The notes beneath the pieces were generated by a model. That model saw only the letters and a list, made by a program, of their open reading frames with translations. It did not search any database and was not told the DNA's origin. The position numbers and the translations under genes were made by a program. 11,807 nucleotides of DNA from Actinotalea sp. (GTDB lineage: Bacteria; Actinomycetota; Actinomycetes; Actinomycetales; Cellulomonadaceae), in contig JACIXM010000330.1 of the NCBI GenBank assembly GCA_014360395.1, forward strand, positions 1 to 11,807, read 5' to 3'. Shown in pieces: positions 5,917 to 11,807 of this stretch. Numbering within the stretch: position 1 is the first letter of the stretch; the number at the start of each line of letters is the position of its first letter.

Positions 5917-7221
5917 CTACCGCTGGGGGCCGCGGACGAGCCGCGCGTGCCACTCCGCGGCGCTGACGTCCGTGAGCGACGCCACCTGGTCCACGACGAC
6001 GCGCAGCCGGGCGTCGTCGTCGGCGGCCCGCGCCCAGTCGGCGGCGAACGTCGGCTCCAGGGTCCGCGGTGCGCCGTCGGCGACCACCCGGACGAGGTCC
6101 ACGATGACCTCCCGCTGGCGGCGGTACAGCGGCTCGGCCTCCCTCGGCGCCATGACGTAGGCCACGGCGAGCGACTTGAGCACGAGGATCTCCGCGAGGG
6201 TCTCGCGGGGGACGACGAGGCGGGCCCCGTAGCGCGTGAGGGGACCGTGGCCGTAGCGCTCGCGCGTCGCGCCGATCGCGGCGCCGCAGAAGCGTCCGAT
6301 GAGCTGGCTGGTCATGTCCTTGAGGGCGGCCAGGGCGCGGCGACTGCCGTCGTGCCCGCGGACCCACCCCTCACCGTGGCGCAGGCGGTCCATCGCCGCG
6401 AGCAGCTCGGCGTCCTCCAGCTGGCCGCCGAACCACGGGCCGGCGGCGAGGACGACACGGTCCCTGGCACCGGGGTCGTCGAGCACCTCCAGGTCCAGGC
6501 GCCCGCCGACAACGGCGTCCTCGACGTCGTGGACGCTGTAGGAGACGTCGTCGGCGAGGTCCATGACCTCGGCCTCGAGGCACCGCCGGCCCGCGGGCGC
6601 CCCCTGCCGGAGCCAGGCGAAGACCTCCAGGTCGTCCGCGTAGACGCCGAACTTGCCCGACGGCGACCCGTCCGGCCGGATCGGGGCGTCGGCGGTGCCC
6701 CACGGGTACTTCACCGACGCGTCCAGGCTCGCGCGGGTGAGGTTGAGGCCGGCGGCCCGGCCGGTCCGGGGATCGACGACCTTCGGCTCGAGACGGGTGA
6801 GCAGCCGCAGGGTCTGCGCGTTGCCCTCGAAGCCGCCGATGCCCCGGGCGACCTCCTCCAGCGCCCGCTCTCCGTTGTGGCCGAACGGCGGGTGGCCGAG
6901 GTCGTGCGAGAGGCACGCGGTGTCGACGACGTCCGGGTCGCAGCCGAGCGCCTTGCCGAGCTCCCGCCCGACCTGCGCGACCTCGAGGGTGTGGGTCAGC
7001 CGCGTCCGGACGAAGTCGTCCGTCGCCGGCCCGAGCACCTGGGTCTTGGCGCCCAGCCGACGCAGCGCCGCCGAGTGGACGATCCGGGCGCGGTCCCGCT
7101 CGAACGGCGTGCGCGCCTTGCTCTTGGGCGCCTCGGCGCACCAGCGCTCCCGGTCGGCCTCCGTGTAGGCGCCGACGGGCGCGCCGGTCACCGGTAGGCC
7201 GTCCGGGGCAGGTCCGCTCAC
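5917..7221 (-). CDS. dgt: Deoxyguanosinetriphosphate triphosphohydrolase-like HD protein
   Basis: The 434-residue product is a dNTP triphosphohydrolase that releases tripolyphosphate and a deoxynucleoside, adjusting cytoplasmic dNTP pools. The HD-domain metal ligands are visible in order: RTRLTHTLEVAQVGREL (His77), ACLSHDLGHPPFGHNGE (His106-Asp107) and EVMDLADDVSYSVHD (Asp221). The N-terminal RTPFERDRARIVHSAALRRLGAKTQV (37-62) is the usual Dgt entry block. Which dNTP is preferred cannot be read from sequence; many actinobacterial and other non-enteric members act on several dNTPs. The GTG at 7221 is six bases after TAGGGT, giving a probable leaderless transcript. The GH13 stop lies 44 bases upstream on the same strand, so some read-through is possible. 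Pairing with dnaG matches the order known in Mycobacterium tuberculosis (Rv2344c-Rv2343c). Confidence 0.95.
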   Translation of the reverse strand: MSGPAPDGLPVTGAPVGAYTEADRERWCAEAPKSKARTPFERDRARIVHSAALRRLGAKTQVLGPATDDFVRTRLTHTLEVAQVGRELGKALGCDPDVVDTACLSHDLGHPPFGHNGERALEEVARGIGGFEGNAQTLRLLTRLEPKVVDPRTGRAAGLNLTRASLDASVKYPWGTADAPIRPDGSPSGKFGVYADDLEVFAWLRQGAPAGRRCLEAEVMDLADDVSYSVHDVEDAVVGGRLDLEVLDDPGARDRVVLAAGPWFGGQLEDAELLAAMDRLRHGEGWVRGHDGSRRALAALKDMTSQLIGRFCGAAIGATRERYGHGPLTRYGARLVVPRETLAEILVLKSLAVAYVMAPREAEPLYRRQREVIVDLVRVVADGAPRTLEPTFAADWARAADDDARLRVVVDQVASLTDVSAAEWHARLVRGPQR

Positions 7222-7227
7222 GCGTGC

Positions 7228-7233
7228 ACCCTA
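7228..7233 (-). promoter_or_regulatory. -10 box for a leaderless dgt transcript
   Basis: TAGGGT on the minus strand fits TANNNT and ends six bases before the dgt GTG. No Shine-Dalgarno lies between. It would let dgt be expressed independently of the sugar-uptake operon that ends 33 bases upstream. No convincing -35 is seen. Confidence 0.5.
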
Positions 7234-7265
7234 GCCAGCCGGCGACGGTCGCGACGGCGTGCCGC

Positions 7266-9077
7266 TCAGGCCAGGCGCCACACGGCCACGGCGGGGCCGT
7301 GGCCCGGCACCGCGACGGCACCGTCGGTCGTCCGCACCGGGTCCGGGCCGTGCAGCACCTCCGGCACCCCGGCTCCGGCCAGTGCGTCCGGCAGGACCGC
7401 GCCCGGCCACGGCGCCCGCGCCGCGACCACGAGGACGCGCTCGTCGGTCGTCTCGCGGAGGTAGGCGACGACGTCGTCCTCCGCGAACCACCAGCGCAGC
7501 CCACCGTGGCGTAGTGCGCGGCTGCCCCGACGCACCGCGACGAGGTCCCGGTAGAGCGCGAACGTGGCGTCGTCCCAGTCCTGCGGGCGGTCCCAGGGCA
7601 TCGTCACGCGCGCGTGCTCGCCCGTGGTGCCGGTGGCTCCGACCTCGTCGCCGGCGAAGATCATCGGTGTGCCCGGGTAGGTCATGAGCAGCCCGACGGC
7701 GACCTCGAGCATGTCCCGGCTGCCGACGAGGGTCCGGATCCGGGCCGTGTCGTGCGAGCCGAGCATGTTCCACTGCGCGGCGGTGACGGCCCACGGCACG
7801 GCTGCGGCGAACTCCCGCATGGTCGCCACGGTCGCGGCACCGAGGCGCCGCGCCTGCGGCACGGGCAGGCCGAGCGAGCGGCGCGTCGTCCCGGCGGGTG
7901 CGGTCCAGCCCCACACCGGCCGGGAGAAGCCGTTGTAGTTCATGTTCGCGTGCCAGCCGTCGCCGGGCAGGTCCCCGCTCGCGTCGTGGAAGTGCTCGCT
8001 GACCAGCAGCGCGTCGGGGCGCACCTGCGTCATCGTGCGGCGGATGCGGCGCGCGACGTCGTGCGTGAAGTCCTGGTCCCGGTACCGCCCGGTCATGTTG
8101 GCGACGTCGATCCGCCAGCCGTCGAGGGCGAACGGCTCCCGCAGCCAGCGGCCGATGACCGAGTCGGGGCCGTCCACCAGCCGGGGCCCGAGCGCGGGAG
8201 CGGCGTGGTCGAGCTTGGGCAGGCTGGCATGGCCGAGCCAGCTGACGTAGCCGTCCTCGGTCCACAGGTAGAAGGACGCCTCCTCGCTGGTGCGGTCCGC
8301 CTGGGCGCGTCGGAACCACTCGTGACCGGCGCCGGTGTGGTTCGTGGTGAGGTCGCCCAGGAGCCTCAGGCCGCGGGCGTGCACGGCCCGTGCCAGGGAC
8401 GCCAGGGCCTCGTCGCCGCCGAGGAGCGGGTCCACGTGGTCGAAGGTGCTCGCGTCGTAGCGGTGGTTGGAGCGGCCCGGGAAGAACGGCGTGAGGTACA
8501 GGACGTCGACGCCCAACCGCTCCAGGTGGTCCAGGTGCTGCTCGATGCCGGGCAGGTCACCGCCGTACAGCTGCTGCCCCACCGCGGGGCCGCCCGCGAA
8601 CGGCTCGTCGCCCCAGGCGGCGGGGACCGCCCAGTCCGGCAGGGCCCGCTCGGTCCCGGAGCGGGCGAACCGGTCGGGGAAGACCTGGTAGACGACCGCG
8701 TCGCGGGTCCAGGCGGGCGCGCCCGCATGGACGGTCAGGCGGAAGTCCGCGGCGTCGGGGACGTCGCGGGCGTGCAGCCCGGTGCCGTTGAGCCAGCGGT
8801 AGCCGCCCGGCTCGTCCAGGAGGAACCGGTAGCCGGTGGTCGGGTTGTGCACCTCGACCTCGGCGACGAACCACCGCTCGCGCTCGTCCTCGCGGTCCAG
8901 CCGGGCGGCGGTGACCTCCGGCTCGCCGTCCCGGACGGTCCGCAGGTGGACCGCCTGCACGGCGGAGCCGGAGGGCACCCGGACCCGGACGGGCACGCTG
9001 TCCCCCAGCGCCGGCGTGCCCGCCGGGACGTACAGCTCGCTCCCGTCGTGGTGGGCGTGCAGCGAGCGACCGTTCAT
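7266..9077 (-). CDS. GH13 alpha-glucan hydrolase (cyclomaltodextrinase/neopullulanase-like), cytoplasmic
   Basis: The 603-residue product has an N-terminal beta-sandwich-like domain (about 15-120), a catalytic barrel (about 122-480) and a C-terminal domain. GH13 regions are clear: GDLTTNH (Asp242-His247), GWRIDVAN with nucleophile Asp324, LLVSEHF with acid/base Glu361, and LGSHDTARI with His442-Asp443. VVYQVFPDRFARS and YGGDLPGIEQHLDHLERLGVDVLYLTPFF are typical of cyclomaltodextrinases, neopullulanases and maltodextrin glucosidases (MalZ-like). No signal peptide is present, so it should act inside the cell on imported maltodextrins. The frame stays open to 9215, but the ATG at 9077 is preferred. 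It overlaps the malG stop by four bases (ATGA), with AAGGG directly before it, and upstream residues are low-complexity arginine-rich sequence antisense-like in character. Exact specificity (alpha-glucosidase, maltogenic or pullulan-degrading) is not decided by sequence. Confidence 0.92.
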   Translation of the reverse strand: MNGRSLHAHHDGSELYVPAGTPALGDSVPVRVRVPSGSAVQAVHLRTVRDGEPEVTAARLDREDERERWFVAEVEVHNPTTGYRFLLDEPGGYRWLNGTGLHARDVPDAADFRLTVHAGAPAWTRDAVVYQVFPDRFARSGTERALPDWAVPAAWGDEPFAGGPAVGQQLYGGDLPGIEQHLDHLERLGVDVLYLTPFFPGRSNHRYDASTFDHVDPLLGGDEALASLARAVHARGLRLLGDLTTNHTGAGHEWFRRAQADRTSEEASFYLWTEDGYVSWLGHASLPKLDHAAPALGPRLVDGPDSVIGRWLREPFALDGWRIDVANMTGRYRDQDFTHDVARRIRRTMTQVRPDALLVSEHFHDASGDLPGDGWHANMNYNGFSRPVWGWTAPAGTTRRSLGLPVPQARRLGAATVATMREFAAAVPWAVTAAQWNMLGSHDTARIRTLVGSRDMLEVAVGLLMTYPGTPMIFAGDEVGATGTTGEHARVTMPWDRPQDWDDATFALYRDLVAVRRGSRALRHGGLRWWFAEDDVVAYLRETTDERVLVVAARAPWPGAVLPDALAGAGVPEVLHGPDPVRTTDGAVAVPGHGPAVAVWRLA

Positions 9078-9997
9078 CCCTTGACCGAGCCGGCCGTCAG
9101 GCCGCCGACGATGTACTTCTGCAGGAAGAGGAACAGCAGGAGCACGGGGATGGCGGCGAGGACGGCGCCGGCGGCGAACTGGCCCCAGTTGGCCTCGAGC
9201 TCGTTGGACACCCACTGGTAGAGCCCGACCGACAGGGTCCAGTTCCCCTCGGACTGCAGGATGATCCGGGCGATGATGAACTCACCGAAGGTGCCGATGA
9301 ACGACAGCAGCGCCACGACCGCGAGGATCGGCGCGACGAGCCGCAGGATGATCGTCCAGTAGATCTGCGCGTGGCTGGCGCCGTCGATCTTGGCCGCCTC
9401 GTCGAGCTCCTTCGGGACCGTGTTGAAGAACCCGTACATGAGGAAGGTGTTCACCCCGAGCGCCCCACCCAGGTACACGCAGATGAGCGCGATCCGGCTG
9501 TTGAGGCCGAGGACCGGCACCACCTGGCCGAGGCCCAGGAGCAGCAGGAAGATCGCCACGAACGCCAGCATCTGCGGGAACATCTGGAGGATGAGCAGCG
9601 AGGTCAGGCCGATCCGTCGGCCCGTGAAACGGAAGCGCGAGAAGGCGTAGGCCGCCGCGGCACCCATGAGCACGGTCCCGACCGAGGTGACGCTCGCGAT
9701 GAACAGCGTGTTGGTGAACCACTCCCAGTACCGGGTGGAAGCCAGCGCCTCGTAGTTCCGGGGCCTGACCTGGGCGAACAGGCGGTTGGAACCGGTCAGG
9801 GTGCCCCGCTCGGCGAGCGAGGCGGACAGGACGTACACGAGCGGGAAGGCCGCGTAGACCACGGCGATCACGCCGACCACGTGCCGCCAGCCGAGCTCGG
9901 ACAGGTAGCGGCGCGGGCTCATCCGGTGGTGGCTGAGCCGGGCGATCTCCTCCGCCGACAGCGTGGTGCGCGTGCGGGTCGTCGTCTCGGTGGTCAT
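9074..9997 (-). CDS. malG: Maltose/maltodextrin ABC transporter permease MalG
   Basis: The 307-residue product is an inner-membrane ABC importer subunit with six membrane segments (about 38-60, 96-118, 130-155, 165-190, 215-240 and 275-296). The cytoplasmic EAA loop ELDEAAKIDGASHAQIYWTI (197-216) docks the ATPase. The periplasm-side stretch after segment 1 (LSASL...NYEAL...RYWEWFTNTLFIA) and the C-terminal end GGLTAGSVKG are characteristic of MalG. The N-terminal tail is unusually threonine-rich (residues 1-13). The start is the ATG at 9997, one base after the malF stop; GAGGAG ten bases upstream, inside the malF coding end, could serve it. It overlaps the GH13 gene by four bases. With MalF it forms the channel for maltose or maltodextrin. 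The ATPase is not in the window and may be a shared MsmK-type subunit. Confidence 0.94.
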   Translation of the reverse strand: MTTETTTRTRTTLSAEEIARLSHHRMSPRRYLSELGWRHVVGVIAVVYAAFPLVYVLSASLAERGTLTGSNRLFAQVRPRNYEALASTRYWEWFTNTLFIASVTSVGTVLMGAAAAYAFSRFRFTGRRIGLTSLLILQMFPQMLAFVAIFLLLLGLGQVVPVLGLNSRIALICVYLGGALGVNTFLMYGFFNTVPKELDEAAKIDGASHAQIYWTIILRLVAPILAVVALLSFIGTFGEFIIARIILQSEGNWTLSVGLYQWVSNELEANWGQFAAGAVLAAIPVLLLFLFLQKYIVGGLTAGSVKG

Positions 9998-9998
9998 G

Positions 9999-11630
9999 TC
10001 AGTTGATCTCCTCGAGCGAGCGGGTGCGGCGGAAGGCGATCGCGGAGATCGTCGCGACGATCACGAAGATCATGATGGAGAGCGCCGCGGCCAGGCCGTA
10101 GTTGCGGGCGCCGGTGCCGTCCACACCGGAGATCGCGTAGACCATCGAGATGAGGATGTCCGTGTGCCCCAGCGGCACCGACGCATCGGCGAACCGTGGA
10201 CCGCCTCCGGTCAACATGTAGATCAGCAAGAAGTTGTTGAAGTTGAAGGCGAAGGAGGAGATGAGCAGCGGCGCCGTCGCGACGAGCAGCAGCGGCAGCG
10301 TGATCGAGCGCCACATGCGGAACCGGCCGGCGCCGTCGATCTTGGCGGCCTCGGTGAGCTCGTTCGGGATCGCCTGCAGGGCGCCCGTGCAGATGAGGAA
10401 CATGTAGGGGAAGCCCATCCAGAGGTTCACCCCGATGACGGAGAGCTTCGCGAGCGTCGGGTCGGTGAGCCACGGGATCTCGGCGCCCCCGAGGATCACC
10501 TGGTTGATGAACCCGAAGCGCCGGTTGAGCAGGCCTGACCACAGCAGCGCAGCGAGGAACCCCGGGAACGCGTACGGGAGGATCAGCAGCGTGCGGTAGA
10601 TCTTCCGGCCGCGCAGCCGCGGGTCGTTGAACGCCATCGCGAGGAACAGGCCGAGCAGGAAGGTCGTGACGACCGAGAGGATCGCGAAGGCGAAGGTCCA
10701 CGCCGTGATCTTCAGGAACGGGCCGGAGTAGCGGGGGTCCGAGAACGCCGTCAGGAAGTTCTCCGCACCGACGACGACGCGCCACCCGACGTTGAGCCGG
10801 CTGCCGTCCTCGGCGACGAACTGCCCGCGGTCGCTCGGGCGGTAGACCACGCCGGTCTCGACGTTCGTCATCGTGTCGGCCTGCTCGTCGTACTCCAGGA
10901 GCGACCGTGCCTGGTACCCGGAGCGCGCGTCCTGGGTGCGGATGGAGCCGTCCTCGGCGTCCTCCGAGACCGGGACCCGCAGCGCGGTCACCTCCCGGGA
11001 CAGCTCCAGGACCTCGGACCGCGGCACGACCTCGAAGCCGGGCACGTCCGTGATCCGCCCGTCCTCGACCGTCGCGTCCTCCACGGTGCGCAGCGGGTCC
11101 TCCGCGGTGCCCGCCCGGACGACGCCGTCGCGGGTGAGGATCGCGAAGCCGAGGTCGTCATCCTCCCGGACGACGGCGAGCGGGTAGCTCGGGCTGCCCT
11201 CCACGCGCCGCTCGTTCTGGATGAGCAGGGCTGCGATCGCGTCCGGCTTCGTCGAGTTGTGCCCGTCCCCGTAGTTGGTCAGCGCGACGTAGCCGGTGTA
11301 GCCGACCACGTAGATCTGGTACGTGAGCAGGAAGAGCAGGCCGGGCAGGATGTACTTCGCCGGCAGCGCCCGGCGGGAGAAGTACACGTAGTTGACCGCG
11401 ACGAGCATCGCGACCATCGACCAGAGGATGCCCATCGAGCCCTCGGCCCAGGCCGCCAGCACCACGTAGACGCCCAGGGCGTTGACGACGGCGACGAGGG
11501 CGAGCTTGAGGAGGAACCCACGACCGAGCGTGCGGGCGTGGGACGTGCCGCTGAGCCGCGGCGGCGATGTCGCGGCCGAGGGCGACATCGCCTCGGCGGC
11601 CTCGACGCGGGGTGGGTGGGGGGCGCTCAT
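9999..11630 (-). CDS. malF: Maltose/maltodextrin ABC transporter permease MalF, with large P2-type loop
   Basis: The 543-residue product resembles enterobacterial MalF in layout rather than the short six-segment sugar permeases. A cytoplasmic tail (1-38) is followed by three segments (about 39-61, 65-85, 92-113), a long polar extracellular loop (about 118-305), then five more (about 306-333, 345-367, 396-420, 444-464, 512-533). The loop matches the position and size of the P2 domain that contacts the maltose-binding protein in E. coli, and ends with NVGWRVVVGAENFLTAF, like the GW.V..G..NF motif there. The EAA loop is ELTEAAKIDGAGRFRMWRSI (424-443). The ATG at 11630 has GGAGG five bases upstream. 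The frame stays open to 11747, but the extra residues are arginine-rich and not family-like. malG follows after one base, so both are co-translated. An associated MalE is not adjacent within the window. Confidence 0.94.
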   Translation of the reverse strand: MSAPHPPRVEAAEAMSPSAATSPPRLSGTSHARTLGRGFLLKLALVAVVNALGVYVVLAAWAEGSMGILWSMVAMLVAVNYVYFSRRALPAKYILPGLLFLLTYQIYVVGYTGYVALTNYGDGHNSTKPDAIAALLIQNERRVEGSPSYPLAVVREDDDLGFAILTRDGVVRAGTAEDPLRTVEDATVEDGRITDVPGFEVVPRSEVLELSREVTALRVPVSEDAEDGSIRTQDARSGYQARSLLEYDEQADTMTNVETGVVYRPSDRGQFVAEDGSRLNVGWRVVVGAENFLTAFSDPRYSGPFLKITAWTFAFAILSVVTTFLLGLFLAMAFNDPRLRGRKIYRTLLILPYAFPGFLAALLWSGLLNRRFGFINQVILGGAEIPWLTDPTLAKLSVIGVNLWMGFPYMFLICTGALQAIPNELTEAAKIDGAGRFRMWRSITLPLLLVATAPLLISSFAFNFNNFLLIYMLTGGGPRFADASVPLGHTDILISMVYAISGVDGTGARNYGLAAALSIMIFVIVATISAIAFRRTRSLEEIN

Positions 11631-11635
11631 CGATA

Positions 11636-11640
11636 CCTCC
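11636..11640 (-). promoter_or_regulatory. Ribosome binding site that sets the malF start
   Basis: GGAGG on the minus strand lies five bases before the ATG at 11630. It decides between this start and the longer open frame reaching 11747. Confidence 0.7.
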
Positions 11641-11786
11641 GTGCTGCGGGCTCGCGGGCGAACGCCGCTGCGCACCCGGTGCTCCGGTCCGTGGGGCCGG
11701 CGTCCGACGCACACCGCGGGAGGACCGCGCCGTCGCGGCCCTCGCACGCATCATCGCGCCCGGACACCGGGAGAGGGAGTGTTCTC
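11641..11786. other. Non-coding leader upstream of malF
   Basis: About 146 bases with no credible coding sequence. The three minus-strand frames entering from the right edge give LVARHAHENTPSPGVRAR-stop, GCAPRA-stop, and an arginine-rich open stretch; none looks like the C-terminus of a sugar-binding protein. The region holds a strong hairpin (11720-11743) and an 11-base perfect palindrome GCACCCGGTGC at 11672-11682 that could be an operator. No clear -10/-35 pair for malF was recognised. Confidence 0.5.
11720..11743 (-). terminator. Strong hairpin in the malF leader (terminator or attenuator candidate)
   Basis: In the minus-strand RNA GAGGGCCGCG pairs with CGCGGUCCUC around the loop ACGG: ten pairs, one of them G-U. 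In plus-strand RNA the same position is an A-C mismatch, so the structure is better in the malF direction. There is no U-tract after it. It lies 90 bases before the malF start. It could trim transcription coming from an upstream malE-like gene or be a leader attenuator. Confidence 0.4.
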
Positions 11787-11807
11787 ATGCGCGTGGCGCG
11801 CAACCAG
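11787..11807 (+). CDS. Possible start of a divergent plus-strand gene (seven codons, cut by edge)
   Basis: ATG at 11787 begins MRVARNQ and runs off the window. AGGGAG seven bases before the ATG (within a GGGAGAGGGAG stretch) is a good ribosome binding site. Two arginines near the start would suit either a signal peptide or a cytoplasmic protein; nothing more can be said. The bases 11788-11802 also form a six-base-pair stem (TGCGCG/CGCGCA), so the site may instead be an RNA structure of a minus-strand transcript. Low confidence. Confidence 0.3.

Noticed and set aside
4203..5966. 587-codon open frame on the plus strand
   Set aside because: It lies opposite dnaG, which has all primase motifs. 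The shadow translation is an Arg/Gly/Val/Leu-rich string without domains, as expected of the antisense of high-GC coding DNA.
7234..7262. GCGACGG direct repeat between the GH13 gene and dgt
   Set aside because: Two seven-base copies in very GC-rich DNA are not significant, and no further copies or structure were seen.
9078..9215. Longer N-terminus for the GH13 protein
   Set aside because: The added residues are the out-of-frame reading of the malG C-terminus; the four-base ATGA overlap gives a normal operon junction.
11631..11747. Longer N-terminus for MalF
   Set aside because: The extra residues are arginine-rich and would include the hairpin region; GGAGG five bases before the ATG at 11630 supports the shorter form.
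1..11807. CRISPR arrays, tRNA or rRNA genes, insertion sequences, phage genes
   Set aside because: No regularly spaced repeats, cloverleaf sequences, transposase or integrase motifs or terminal repeats were found; composition is uniform and genes fill nearly the whole window.

Overview
The window is very GC-rich, densely packed chromosomal DNA from a high-GC actinomycete. The GC-saturated third codon positions, GTG starts, TANNNT -10 boxes placed for leaderless transcripts and the adjacent dgt-dnaG pair (also adjacent in Mycobacterium tuberculosis) all point that way. The maltose-type permeases with a glycoside hydrolase would suit a Micrococcales lineage such as Cellulomonas, but the genus is a guess. 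I see no tRNA, rRNA, CRISPR array, insertion sequence or other mobile element.

Layout. (1) 1-305, minus: the N-terminal 101 codons of a TrpB2-type tryptophan synthase beta chain, cut by the window edge. (2) 374-2114, plus: a DUF554 (YdfK-like) membrane protein followed by an LLM-class flavin-dependent oxidoreductase whose ribosome binding site overlaps the DUF554 stop. TrpB2 and DUF554 diverge from a 68-bp gap with overlapping promoter elements. (3) 2142-7221, minus: in transcription order dgt (dNTP triphosphohydrolase), dnaG (primase), a DDAH-type dimethylarginine dimethylaminohydrolase and a Cof-type HAD phosphatase. dgt and dnaG each carry a TANNNT box six bases before a GTG start. (4) 7266-11630, minus: malF, malG and a cytoplasmic GH13 alpha-glucan hydrolase. 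malF and malG are one base apart, and malG overlaps the GH13 gene by four bases (ATGA). (5) 11631-11807: a non-coding leader with a strong hairpin, and possibly the first seven codons of a divergent plus-strand gene at the right edge.

How the genes work together. MalF and MalG form the membrane channel of a maltose/maltodextrin ABC importer and the intracellular GH13 enzyme cuts the imported oligosaccharides, so region 4 is an uptake-and-hydrolysis operon. Neither a binding protein (MalE) nor an ATPase (MalK/MsmK) is present here, so they must lie elsewhere. dgt and dnaG both serve DNA replication. DDAH and the HAD phosphatase lie close downstream of dnaG and are probably at least partly co-transcribed with it. 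No clearly new system was found. The most useful second looks are the leaderless start architecture, the overlapping divergent promoters, the malF leader hairpin and the DDAH gene downstream of dnaG.
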